A stretch of DNA of 26,113 bases from a virus: IMG/VR virus record IMGVR_UViG_3300042922_000866, positions 1-26,113 of that record, one strand, 5' to 3'. A program made the position numbers and the translations under genes. Shown piece by piece: positions 1 to 7,691 of the stretch (the stretch's first letter is position 1; every line of letters begins with the position of its first letter). The notes under the pieces were generated by a model. The model had not been told where the DNA came from and made no database searches. It saw only the letters and a program-made list of their open reading frames with translations.

Positions 1-2671
1 TGGTTCTGTGTCCGTTTTTAAAGGTCTTTTTTAAACCAGTGAACATGGTTGAAGCGGCACCGTTTGTGTGTTTGTTCAACCAACTATGTTTGTCCGCAAC
101 CTGGTCAGCCATCTTTTTCGTTGCATCGACAGACCATTTTTTCATGTCATTGAACTTATCCTTGGCGGCGTTAGCCATCTTCTTGGCGTGATCGCTGACG
201 CCTTTTTTCATATCACCGAATTTATCTTTAATTCCACCAGCGAATTTTTTAACGCCGTCAGTGATCCCATTCCAAATCCCTTTAAACCACTTACCCATAC
301 TGCCAAAAATTTTCTTGATATTGGACCATATTCCATTAACAAAATCTCTGAATTTCTCATTATGCTTATATAGGGCAACGAATCCGGTCACTAAGAGTCC
401 GACTGCAGTGATAATGAGTCCGATGGGATTCGCTTTCAAGGCAAGGTTCAATGCTTTTTGAGCGAACGTCCAAGCCTTGGTAGCACTGGTAATAATTTTT
501 TGTCCAGCTGCAATGGCTACCGCTTTTGCTTTTGTCAGGAAACTTTTACTTAAGGATCCGACCCATTTAGCTGAGTCTTTGGCTGCCGATCCGACGCCTT
601 TAATACTAGAAGTAATCGCTGTGCCCGACCACTTGCCAATGCCTTTGATTCCTTTGCCGAGCCCTGTGACCGCTTTATGGCCAATCGTGCTTTCACTCCG
701 CATGTAGGCAATTGATTTTGAGGTAGCTGAGAATCCTTTACCGGCAAGCGACAGTGCCGGATTAAGCAGACTCATTGCCTTGTTCATCAGCAACATGCCT
801 GTGGCTAGTTCCGCAAACTGCTTCGGATGCTCCGCAATGAGGTTAAGCACCGGCTTTAGCACCTTATTCAACGTCTTCGCTGTTTCTGATACGGCCGGTC
901 CTACTTTCTTAAAGGTATCGGCGAATGTTGTGGCGAACGCTCCGGCTTGCTCCTTGGCTTTATTGAAGAACTTTACGATGTCTCCTGCGTGATCCGCAAT
1001 GAAGTTGCTGAATCGTGTGATGCCCTTGGTCAACGCGTTAACGGCCGCATCTGCAGTATGGGTCGCTCCCTTGGAGCCAAACACCTTACCAAACGCATTC
1101 AAAATGGTCGTCATGCCCTTGGAGGCTGCGTCGCCCATCTTTGAAAATTCTTTCTCAGTCGTTCCACTGCTTACCCATTTTGACATCACGCCAAACAAAT
1201 CAGCCTGAGCCTTCTGAAATGGTTTTTGAAAGGCACCGATCAGTGCCGGCACTCTTGATTTCACAATACGTTCCATACCGGGTAGAGTCTTCATCATGTT
1301 TTCAGAAGCTTTGGCGTACTTGTCGCCTAAAGACTCCATAACTGCTTCAGCGTCTTTTGCACTGATCTTGCCGGCAGACATTTCTTTTCGCAATTCAGCC
1401 ATCGTCAGCTTGCTATTTTTTTGAACTTTACGTTCGTACTCTAACAGCTGTTCCCCATACATTGGCAGCTGATCGGTGATGTTATTAAAGTCCTCAAGCT
1501 GCATCATGCCCGAGCCTAACATGTGTGTGAAGTTTAGGCCTAACCGTTGCAAATCAGCAGCACTCATGCCGAGCGTATCGCCTAACGTCAAAACGGATTT
1601 CGTCAGCTTTTCCGTTCTCGGCTGGTTTTCAAACACGTGATAGAACTGTTGATCCAGTTCATTCACAAGATCCGCGGATTGGCCAAAGGCCACAGACATC
1701 TGATTGACGCTGTCCACCATGGCCTTGCCTTTTTTTGCTGAGTCCGTAAGGGTTTTCCAGGTTGCGTTCATGACCTGCTGTTGTTTGTTATATTCAGATC
1801 CTGCCTCTCCCGCCTGATGGAGTGCAGAGGTGATTCGGGTAAACCCGGCAATAATCCCACTCGCAACGAGGTTGGCTCCAATCAGTTTGGCAAAGATACC
1901 TCGGGTCTTCTCGGCACGTGTCGAGAGTCCATCCAAACTTTTTGAAATCGAAGAAAAAGAAAAGCGAGGCTTCTTGGCCATCGCTTCATTCAAATCGTTA
2001 AATTCATTTTTGGTGTGTCCGATCTTTCCCGCCAGTTCATTCACACGAATGGCCTGTTGCCGGTATTCACGAGAGTTTTCACCGGATTCAGTCTTAATCC
2101 GTTCAAGCAGTGTCTGCTCTTTACTCTGAATCTCGGTCAGCTGTTCAATCTCTGCCCGCAGTCCCTTAGCTTTCGCCTGATTCGCTTCCTGCTCTTTTCC
2201 TTGAGCCCGGTACATCTTCACCGTCGATTCCATCTCACGTTGGAGAAGGGAGAGTTCCTGCTTATTATCGCGAATGCCGGTCTTCTCAAATTCGTACATA
2301 CGGCCGGCTTTCTGCTGTTGCTCAACCAATGAAGCCAGTTTGTTGGCATTCAAATTGATCTGTGCGGTGAGTTTATCGTAAGAGGCTGCGTTCTCAGATG
2401 TCCGTTGACCCATCGCCTTCAGTTGGCTCCGTTGTTCATCGACAACGTTGTTCTGCCGCTTGATCGATTCAGTCAGACCATCATATTTCGATTTGGCAGC
2501 CCCGACATGGTCACCCAGTTGATTAAAGATCGCAAATTGTGCCCGCCATTGCGTAGTTGCCGCACGTACGCTGTTCTGCATTGCTTTTAAGCCGACTGAT
2601 ACCTTGCTGTCGTCCAGTCCGACATGCACAACGAGATTGGCAATTGCTTGAGCATTTAATGATCCTGCCAT
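1..2671 (-). CDS. Phage tail tape measure protein (3' end cut off by window edge)
   Basis: The frame stays open from the ATG at 2671 to the window edge, giving about 890 residues with no stop; the C-terminus is missing. It begins MAGSLNAQAIANLVVHVGLD. The first ~240 residues are rich in K, E, Q and A and look coiled-coil, as in tape measure proteins, which set tail length and reach the host membrane on injection. Two hydrophobic stretches follow, near residues 256-277 (FAKLIGANLVASGIIAG) and 745-767 (NPIGLIITAVGLLVTGFVAL), the second typical of TP901-type tape measures. The last visible part is repetitive, with K/W-rich motifs such as KWFKGIWNGI and repeated KKM/KFNDMKK. It lies directly after the tail chaperone pair, the conserved order, and its start overlaps the end of the frameshifted chaperone frame. 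The ribosome site is AAGGGGGTG just upstream. Confidence 0.95.
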   Translation of the reverse strand, partial: MAGSLNAQAIANLVVHVGLDDSKVSVGLKAMQNSVRAATTQWRAQFAIFNQLGDHVGAAKSKYDGLTESIKRQNNVVDEQRSQLKAMGQRTSENAASYDKLTAQINLNANKLASLVEQQQKAGRMYEFEKTGIRDNKQELSLLQREMESTVKMYRAQGKEQEANQAKAKGLRAEIEQLTEIQSKEQTLLERIKTESGENSREYRQQAIRVNELAGKIGHTKNEFNDLNEAMAKKPRFSFSSISKSLDGLSTRAEKTRGIFAKLIGANLVASGIIAGFTRITSALHQAGEAGSEYNKQQQVMNATWKTLTDSAKKGKAMVDSVNQMSVAFGQSADLVNELDQQFYHVFENQPRTEKLTKSVLTLGDTLGMSAADLQRLGLNFTHMLGSGMMQLEDFNNITDQLPMYGEQLLEYERKVQKNSKLTMAELRKEMSAGKISAKDAEAVMESLGDKYAKASENMMKTLPGMERIVKSRVPALIGAFQKPFQKAQADLFGVMSKWVSSGTTEKEFSKMGDAASKGMTTILNAFGKVFGSKGATHTADAAVNALTKGITRFSNFIADHAGDIVKFFNKAKEQAGAFATTFADTFKKVGPAVSETAKTLNKVLKPVLNLIAEHPKQFAELATGMLLMNKAMSLLNPALSLAGKGFSATSKSIAYMRSESTIGHKAVTGLGKGIKGIGKWSGTAITSSIKGVGSAAKDSAKWVGSLSKSFLTKAKAVAIAAGQKIITSATKAWTFAQKALNLALKANPIGLIITAVGLLVTGFVALYKHNEKFRDFVNGIWSNIKKIFGSMGKWFKGIWNGITDGVKKFAGGIKDKFGDMKKGVSDHAKKMANAAKDKFNDMKKWSVDATKKMADQVADKHSWLNKHTNGAASTMFTGLKKTFKNGHRT

Positions 2672-3218
2672 GGTTTCACCCCCTTCTTGATCAGATCAGC
2701 AACAGAAATCTTATCTTGTTTCTCTGTGAACAGCTCACAGAGCTCGTAATAATCTGATTCATCAACGTCGTTCAGCGTCCAGCCAAATAATTCCTTGATG
2801 AGACCCTTTTTTAACTTTCGAATCCCCTCAAGAGCCTCATCAAGACTTACTTTTTTCCTTCCGCTGCACCTTCATCATCAATGTGCAAAATACCGTTGAT
2901 CAGCTTGAAAAGCAGGGATTGAAAGTCATCGTAAAGCAGATTGTCTTTCAGAAAATCAACGGTAATCGTCTCACTGTTAACCATGTCAGCAATGTACTCC
3001 GCAACCGCATTAAGGTTGTCAAGATTAGATTGGATGGTTTCCGTGATCGATGGCATTGCCGATGCATTGAGTTCCTCTGCATCAAAACTCTTGGCCGCTT
3101 CATCTGCTTTTCCTGCAAGACTCAGGAATTTCTTCTGAATAATATAGGTCTTTTCCACATTGCGTACTGTTTCTTTTACGGTGTACTCTTTACCTTTGAT
3201 GCGAACTCTAACGGACAT
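2656..3218 (-). CDS. Tail assembly chaperone gpGT-like, made by -1 ribosomal frameshift
   Basis: Reading the 123-codon upstream gene to its last sense codon (AAG, 2852-2850) and slipping back one base gives an open extension of 64 codons, starting VSLDEALEGIRKLKK and ending KKGVKPWQDH before a TAA at 2658-2656. The fusion is 187 residues. The extension contains no ATG, so it would be missed as an independent gene. The slip site is a canonical A AAA AAG heptamer immediately before the zero-frame TAA. The extended frame ends 16 bases inside the tape measure gene. In lambda and most long-tailed phages, the longer GT form binds tape measure protein and recruits tail tube subunits while the short form coats it. 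Position, frame, slippery site and downstream stem all agree; only the efficiency is unknown. Confidence 0.85.
2794..2844 (-). promoter_or_regulatory. Stem-loop downstream of the frameshift site
   Basis: On the - strand CTTGATGAG (2844-2836) is perfectly complementary to CTCATCAAG (2802-2794), with a 33-base loop. The stem begins five bases after the slippery heptamer, the usual spacing for an element that stalls the ribosome and promotes -1 slippage. The loop is long, so it may fold further or form a pseudoknot; that cannot be told by eye. Confidence 0.65.
2847..3218 (-). CDS. Tail assembly chaperone gpG-like (unshifted product)
   Basis: A 123-residue protein beginning MSVRVRIKGKEYTVKETVRN and ending EGAAEGKK. 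The mixed beta start followed by a helical, acidic body, and the position between the major tail protein and the tape measure gene, match the first product of the Gram-positive siphovirus tail chaperone pair. It is expected to act in the cytoplasm during tail assembly and to be absent from virions. The final codons GGA AAA AAG TAA make up the frameshift signal, so this is the form that terminates normally. The family is recognised from context and architecture rather than from a sharp motif. Confidence 0.85.
   Translation of the reverse strand: MSVRVRIKGKEYTVKETVRNVEKTYIIQKKFLSLAGKADEAAKSFDAEELNASAMPSITETIQSNLDNLNAVAEYIADMVNSETITVDFLKDNLLYDDFQSLLFKLINGILHIDDEGAAEGKK
2850..2856 (-). promoter_or_regulatory. 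-1 frameshift slippery heptamer A AAA AAG
   Basis: Read on the - strand in the zero frame the codons are GGA AAA AAG TAA, so the heptamer is in the X XXY YYZ register. A AAA AAG is the heptamer used by E. coli dnaX and is highly slip-prone in bacteria. The zero-frame stop follows at once, and the -1 frame is open for 64 codons. Confidence 0.85.
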
Positions 3219-3242
3219 TTCATTTCACCTCATCATAAAAAA

Positions 3243-3485
3243 TTAGCTTCCGGAAATAATTCCAGAAGCAATCAATGCTGTTACAATTTGTTCAGCGGTT
3301 GCAGTTGCTGGGTCAATATGGGCAGCTTGCTTTACCATTCCCGCGGTATCCGTAGTTGATGGACCCAGGTTGATGGTTGTTCCATCTTTAGTGATTTTCC
3401 CTGATCCTTGAAAGGCAAGCTCTCCGCCAATGACTAAGCGGCTTCCACTTTGATCGCTATAATTTTTAGTCGTATTCAATGGCAA
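3243..3485 (-). CDS. Head-fibre-like small virion protein
   Basis: An 80-residue protein beginning MPLNTTKNYSDQSGSRLVIG. The N-terminal TTKNY..Q.G...VIGG.L pattern followed by a short beta-rich part, then a C-terminal VKQAAHI and a small helix (AEQIVTALIASGI), resembles proteins annotated as head fibre or capsid-decoration proteins in Bacillus and Lactobacillus phages. Those usually sit beside the capsid gene; this one lies between the major tail protein and the tail chaperone, so a tail-decorating role is equally possible. It follows the major tail gene with an 18-base gap and is co-directional, so presumably in the late operon. The family call is tentative. Confidence 0.6.
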   Translation of the reverse strand: MPLNTTKNYSDQSGSRLVIGGELAFQGSGKITKDGTTINLGPSTTDTAGMVKQAAHIDPATATAEQIVTALIASGIISGS

Positions 3486-3502
3486 TTAGATCATCCCCCT
3501 CA

Positions 3503-4336
3503 TTAAGCTGCTGTGACTGTAACATTGGCAATGGCTTTCTTCGTGTTATCGGCACTAGATGTGGCAGTAATTGTTACTGTACCAGCGGCCACCCCGGTAA
3601 CTTTTCCTGTTGAATCAACGGTTGCGATCGCTTGAGCAGAGCTTGTCCAATCGATATTCTTGTCTGTGGCATTTGCCGGAAGAACTGTAGCCGCCAGTTG
3701 AACCGTGGAGCTGACCGCAACGGATGCTGTCGTTTTATCCAAGAACACACCTTCAACCGGTACGTTTACCGCTGTCGTTCCTGGGAACACCAATCCTTGC
3801 CAGTTCGTCAGCGAGAATTCCGAATCAGCTTCATAACCTTCAGAATAGACAAGGCTGTCAGAAAGCCGTGTAACAGCCGTGAAGGTCAATGCATCCGTTG
3901 AATCTGTTTCCTGTGCTTGGTTTGTTTGTGGGTTGCGGTCTGGATAACCGAATTGTCCCTTAACCAAAGCAAGAAAGGCTTGTTTACCGTCGGAATCATG
4001 GCTCATTGCTTCAATAGAGCAGTAAGGAGCTACAGTATCCTTGGTCAATTGATAGATACCGTTTATTTTTTTTGCTCCGGTAATCTTGTTAACCAAATCA
4101 AACGGAAGGTTTAGAGCAGTAAGAGCAGCGGTAACTGCTCCTGTCCCTTTTCCTGCAATACGAACTACTTGGTCACCGCCATACTGCGGTGTTGTCCCGT
4201 AATTCAAGTTCTGGATGTTCAACCCCTGGGGACCACCGCTTTTTGCCAAGACCGTATAAATATTTTCCGGTTCAATCGTTTCATCTTTGAAACTGTTATA
4301 AATACCAATTCGTAGTCGTTCAAAACCAACTAACAT
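3503..4336 (-). CDS. Major tail (tube) protein with C-terminal Ig-like Big2 domain
   Basis: 277 residues starting MLVGFERLRIGIYNSFKDET. Residues ~1-190 resemble the phi13-type major tail protein, which polymerises into the tail tube. Residues ~197-277 form a separate bacterial Ig-like group 2 domain: VFLDKTTASVAVSSTVQLA, then VLPANATDK, a core W at 230, then ATVDSTGKVTGVAAGTVTI, ending in an NVTVTA strand. Such domains project from the tail surface and are thought to bind cell-surface sugars weakly. Here the domain is fused in frame rather than added by frameshift, so if the whole gene is expressed every subunit would carry it. It sits between the tail terminator-like gene (6-base gap) and the head-fibre-like gene. 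Confidence 0.9.
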   Translation of the reverse strand: MLVGFERLRIGIYNSFKDETIEPENIYTVLAKSGGPQGLNIQNLNYGTTPQYGGDQVVRIAGKGTGAVTAALTALNLPFDLVNKITGAKKINGIYQLTKDTVAPYCSIEAMSHDSDGKQAFLALVKGQFGYPDRNPQTNQAQETDSTDALTFTAVTRLSDSLVYSEGYEADSEFSLTNWQGLVFPGTTAVNVPVEGVFLDKTTASVAVSSTVQLAATVLPANATDKNIDWTSSAQAIATVDSTGKVTGVAAGTVTITATSSADNTKKAIANVTVTAA

Positions 4337-4342
4337 AGTCGC

Positions 4343-4720
4343 TCACACTCCTAATTCTTGTTTTGAATACTGCATCGTAAAAAACAGCTCCGATGTATCG
4401 GGATCTTCATCGATTCCGCCATCGTAGCTGTTAAACCACTGATTATCTTCCAGTACTTGATTCATTTGTTTTTGAAATTCGTCGATCACATCATGATCCG
4501 GACTGAACCATGCTTGAATCTGCACAGTACGGTATCTTCCTTGTGCATGATTCCCACCAAAATTGGTAAAAGGAGCACGCACATCGGTGACGAGTAAACA
4601 CTCGGCATTATCTTGCATCTCCTTTGGGAGATTAAAAGACTTCATGTTTTCAGAAGGAATGATCTGCGTCAGTTCAGATGAGCCACGCAGAAGATCCCGT
4701 ACCTGATTCGGCGAGGACAT
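4343..4720 (-). CDS. Tail completion/terminator protein (DUF806-like)
   Basis: 125 residues beginning MSSPNQVRDLLRGSSELTQI. The length, the position just before the major tail protein, and the run ending FFTMQYSKQE match DUF806-like phage proteins thought to cap the tail tube. I chose the ATG at 4720 because AAGGAG lies eight bases upstream; the in-frame GTG and ATG at 4729 and 4726 lie on top of that ribosome site and are unlikely. The gene follows the gp10-like gene by five bases. Function is inferred mainly from gene order. Confidence 0.7.
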   Translation of the reverse strand: MSSPNQVRDLLRGSSELTQIIPSENMKSFNLPKEMQDNAECLLVTDVRAPFTNFGGNHAQGRYRTVQIQAWFSPDHDVIDEFQKQMNQVLEDNQWFNSYDGGIDEDPDTSELFFTMQYSKQELGV

Positions 4721-4725
4721 AGGCA

Positions 4726-5193
4726 TCACTCCTTGAGTACGTCATACATCGCTTGTTTCATGGCACCTTGTGCCTGGTCAAAGCTGTGTTCCATGAAGTG
4801 CAGACCTTGGACTTGTTTCGTTCCATTGTTAGCCGTTTTGATCGAAGTGGTCGTTGCTCTTTTCTTCCCCACGGCCTTGCCTTTTTTACGAATTTCATAA
4901 TGATAACCTGCAGTTGTCTGATGCCCATTATTGAGGAAACGCCCATAATATCCATCCTCAGCAAAACCGACATCTGTGGAACCATCCGGATATTGATTAG
5001 GTTTATAGGTCACCGTATCCCTCAAGTGCTTCCCTGTCTTTTTCTTTTCATCATAGGGAATATTTGGCTTCAGATGATCAATGAATACGTCAGCGGCCGC
5101 GTTAACCGCTTGGACACGTTTCTCTTTTGGAATGATCATCTTGTCTAAATTCTTGAAGAAATCATCCATGCCGGTAATCTCTGTATCAACCAT
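4726..5193 (-). CDS. HK97 gp10-like neck/tail protein
   Basis: 155 residues beginning MVDTEITGMDDFFKNLDKMI. The pattern of an N-terminal helix with repeated lysines, AADVFIDHLKPNIPYDEKK, then DTVTYKP and a G(Y)YGRFLNNGHQT segment is typical of the HK97 gp10 family, which lies between head closure and tail terminator genes and takes part in head-tail joining or tail completion. The start overlaps the end of the head closure gene by eight bases, suggesting translational coupling. The late-operon order (connector, closure, gp10, terminator, tail tube) is intact. Confidence 0.85.
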   Translation of the reverse strand: MVDTEITGMDDFFKNLDKMIIPKEKRVQAVNAAADVFIDHLKPNIPYDEKKKTGKHLRDTVTYKPNQYPDGSTDVGFAEDGYYGRFLNNGHQTTAGYHYEIRKKGKAVGKKRATTTSIKTANNGTKQVQGLHFMEHSFDQAQGAMKQAMYDVLKE

Positions 5194-5536
5194 TTTTACC
5201 CACCTTCTTCAATGTGACTGTGTCATATCCAATTGGATTAGCGGATTCATCCGGATTGACGTTCAGGAGGTTGTAGGTAACTCCGTCCAGTGTCGCCTGC
5301 AGGCTATCGTTTACCGCAGGGTTATGACGAATAACGACCGTTACCGTGTCCTGGTACTCCGTACCGATCAGCGAATAGGTTTGGCTCAATGATCGCACCC
5401 ACTTCTTACACCAAACGGAGAACTGTGGAACAAAAGTTGGCTTATTCACACCGCTTGGCAATTCAATCGACTGAACCGTGCCAAAGGTAATCCGCTTATT
5501 CAGTTCCGATGGATCCCGAATCAGCGCCACTATCAT
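5186..5536 (-). CDS. Head closure (head-tail adaptor) protein
   Basis: 116 residues beginning MIVALIRDPSELNKRITFGT. The early RDPSELNKRITF pattern (usually R.RI.F), a central W and the later segment YQDTVTVVIRHN before a V.YNLLNV strand match the small beta-barrel SPP1 gp16-like head-tail adaptor family. It plugs the connector after DNA packaging. The gene overlaps the connector gene by 41 bases in another frame. ATG at 5536 was preferred to the GTG three bases earlier because it leaves a better spacing from GGGGCGG; the choice is not certain. Confidence 0.8.
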   Translation of the reverse strand: MIVALIRDPSELNKRITFGTVQSIELPSGVNKPTFVPQFSVWCKKWVRSLSQTYSLIGTEYQDTVTVVIRHNPAVNDSLQATLDGVTYNLLNVNPDESANPIGYDTVTLKKVGKNG

Positions 5537-5855
5537 CACCGCCCCACATCATGCCTCGTAGTGAATTAATAATCATCTCAACCCCATAAGGAAGAACGGC
5601 CATTGGCACCTGTGTCACCGCCAGACGATTAAAGAACCAACTTCCAGCTAGCAGTGAGACGGCTCGGACAAACATAGGACGCTCATAATATTGAGCTGTC
5701 TCAATGGTTGAATCCACACTATGCATGATCACGTCCTCTGCTTGCTCAACAAGCTGACCGAGATATGCGGCGTCGCTTTCTGCATCGATACGTAGATCAT
5801 CCTTCATCTGTTCAACCAGACTGTCCGTATCACTTGGCGTTTTACGTTCTGTCAT
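5496..5855 (-). CDS. Head-tail connector protein (gp6/gp15-like)
   Basis: 119 residues beginning MTERKTPSDTDSLVEQMKDD. It is mostly helical, with LVEQMKDDLRIDAESDAAYL followed by LVEQAEDVI and a long helix containing RAVSLLAGSWFFNR, then LPYGVEMIINSLR. This is the arrangement of the phage gp6-like head-tail connector, a ring that binds under the portal. The ATG at 5855 was chosen over the GTG at 5864 because GGCGGTGAT lies at a proper distance. It starts 15 bases after the capsid gene. Confidence 0.85.
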   Translation of the reverse strand: MTERKTPSDTDSLVEQMKDDLRIDAESDAAYLGQLVEQAEDVIMHSVDSTIETAQYYERPMFVRAVSLLAGSWFFNRLAVTQVPMAVLPYGVEMIINSLRGMMWGGDDSGADSGSIGTE

Positions 5856-5870
5856 CAGGATCACCGCCGA

Positions 5871-7094
5871 TCATGCGAATTTCAGGGTGACGAACTTGCC
5901 GGCATCCGGATCGGCTTTTTTGAAATCGGCACGGAAGTACACGTAGAAGTTCACGCCGTAGACATCGTTTTGTACCCACTTCGCTGTTGCATCGGTTCGC
6001 ATCGCTTCTAGTACAAATGACTTCGGATCACCCACAAACACTTTAGAATCACCGGCTGCACCCAGCACCTCATCTTCGACAATCGTTACTGGAGCACCAA
6101 GAATGATCTTACCGGACGATGCAGTGATCGAGTCCTGAAGCAGGTATCGGCCATTACCATCTTTCAGCTTATCCAAGACTGCATAAGCCGATTGCGAGAC
6201 AATGAACTGTTTCGAATAGCCGATTGGGATCTGCACATTGAAAATGTCTTTAATTTCGTCGAGTGAAGTAGCTGGTAAAGCCGTAGCTGTTGCCAGTACG
6301 CCGCCAATCTTTCGTTGTTCCGTCAAATTGCGAGCATCATGAACAAACTCAGATACAAGTGCGTCAATATTCACCTGTCCATCGTCCAGGGACTCCTGAG
6401 AAACCGGAAGCTTACCGCTATACGTTTGCACCTGGTAAGGCACCGGAATAAACTGAGGAGCGTCAATGCCCGGCACATTGGCCAGTTCTTCTTTTGTGAC
6501 GAGCCCCGCCCCTTGCTTTTTCAGAATTGGCAACGTACCGGCAGGAAGTGAAACGGTCTGCTTGTTGACGAGTGTCGACAGCTGATTTGTTTTCGGTGGC
6601 TGTTTGTACAAATCCATAACCGCTTTTGGAATCGTGACTTCGGTGCCTGTCGTTGTCAGACCGTCACGAGTTTCACCACGCGAACGCATATATTGATCAA
6701 ACGCTCTGACTTCTTCATCAGCATTTTTGTTAGACACGGTTCGCGTATTCGGAACCACGCTGATAGAAGGAAGCTTACCTTTAAGGGAGCGAGTTTCCGC
6801 CTGTTGGTGTGGATCGTTTCGTTCTGTATTCGTCGGATCTGTCTCCGTATCTGCCGATTCATCATCGTTGGTTTCCGTCAATCCACATGCCTCCGCCAAC
6901 GTCGCAATGTCTTTGTCCAGTTTATCAATATCGCTCTGCAGTGTCTTGCAGGCATCCACGCACGCCTGCATATCGCCCATTTTTGCACCTCCACCATCTG
7001 TTAGAGCACGGGTCTCTTTGATCTTCGCTTTCAACTGTGCACGTTTTTCATTACGTTCTTTTTTGGCTTTTTCGAGCACTTCTTTTAGTGTCAT
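5871..7094 (-). CDS. Major capsid protein, HK97 fold
   Basis: 407 residues beginning MTLKEVLEKAKKERNEKRAQ. Residues ~1-115 are charged and helical, matching the delta (scaffold-like) domain removed by the prohead protease. The mature part contains TTGTEVTIPKAVMDLYKQPP, LPILKKQGAGLVTKEEL, the QTYSGKLPVSQESLDDGQVN segment and the C-terminal YFRADFKKADPDAGKFVTLK, typical of HK97-type shells. The exact cleavage site is not clear by eye. The ATG shares a base with the protease stop (TAATG), so the two are translationally coupled. Confidence 0.95.
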   Translation of the reverse strand: MTLKEVLEKAKKERNEKRAQLKAKIKETRALTDGGGAKMGDMQACVDACKTLQSDIDKLDKDIATLAEACGLTETNDDESADTETDPTNTERNDPHQQAETRSLKGKLPSISVVPNTRTVSNKNADEEVRAFDQYMRSRGETRDGLTTTGTEVTIPKAVMDLYKQPPKTNQLSTLVNKQTVSLPAGTLPILKKQGAGLVTKEELANVPGIDAPQFIPVPYQVQTYSGKLPVSQESLDDGQVNIDALVSEFVHDARNLTEQRKIGGVLATATALPATSLDEIKDIFNVQIPIGYSKQFIVSQSAYAVLDKLKDGNGRYLLQDSITASSGKIILGAPVTIVEDEVLGAAGDSKVFVGDPKSFVLEAMRTDATAKWVQNDVYGVNFYVYFRADFKKADPDAGKFVTLKFA

Positions 7095-7684
7095 TAATCT
7101 AATGCCTCCTCAGCGATTTCCGCTAATTGTAATTGCAACTTGATCTTCTCAAGCTGCTGATTTCTTACCTCATTCTTGTGCTGCTCAAGCGAGCGTGTTG
7201 CGGTGACCGTGGTATCGGCATACGCGGGCACGCACGTCAGAGAGATTTCAAACAGCTGGTCGATCTTGCGGACCAGCCGAGTATCCTTGCCTTCCTCGTT
7301 TGTGTTCCACTGGTCTTCCGCAACGGTAAAGCCAAAACTCATGCCCTGTACGTTGCCGTTACGGACATTTTCAAAGACATCACTGCCAAGCGTTGTGTGC
7401 GGGATCGTGCAGTCAAAGTGCAGTCCCTTTTTATCCACCCTGAGAAGCAGCGTTTTCGTGTCCGTCCGTGCGAGCACATTCGCCCAGTCGTGGTTGTAGA
7501 GACAGAACACGTTGCTTAAATCAACCTCATCCAACGCATGGGGATCTATCGTTTCAATAAACCCCAAGTCATTCGACGGTTGATTGAAGGCCAACGCATA
7601 ACCGCTGACAATGTGCCCGTTCTGTCCATTCTCCCGAACCTCGACCTTGACCGGTACCGAACGAATCTCTTTTTTCTTCGCCAA
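7094..7684 (-). CDS. HK97-family prohead protease
   Basis: 196 residues. The family's catalytic pattern is visible: H65 in YNHD, S116 in GMSFGF and an acidic residue, E146, in LFEISLT, close to the H65/S115/E148 reported for HK97 gp4. The N-terminal GYALAFN and GFIET(I)DPHAL motifs are also standard. It cleaves the capsid delta domain and itself inside the prohead. I use the TTG at 7684 because GGGGGTGAT lies about six bases upstream and no in-frame ATG fits. It sits between portal and capsid as expected. Confidence 0.95.
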   Translation of the reverse strand: MAKKKEIRSVPVKVEVRENGQNGHIVSGYALAFNQPSNDLGFIETIDPHALDEVDLSNVFCLYNHDWANVLARTDTKTLLLRVDKKGLHFDCTIPHTTLGSDVFENVRNGNVQGMSFGFTVAEDQWNTNEEGKDTRLVRKIDQLFEISLTCVPAYADTTVTATRSLEQHKNEVRNQQLEKIKLQLQLAEIAEEALD

Positions 7685-7691
7685 TTTGCCA

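Noticed and set aside
2847-3359. Long + strand open frames over the tail chaperone and neighbours
   Set aside because: They are antisense to well-supported genes, lack ribosome sites and show low-quality composition rich in C, R and S.
4753-5148. 131-codon + strand frame over the gp10-like gene
   Set aside because: Shadow of the coding strand; no ribosome site or recognisable domain.
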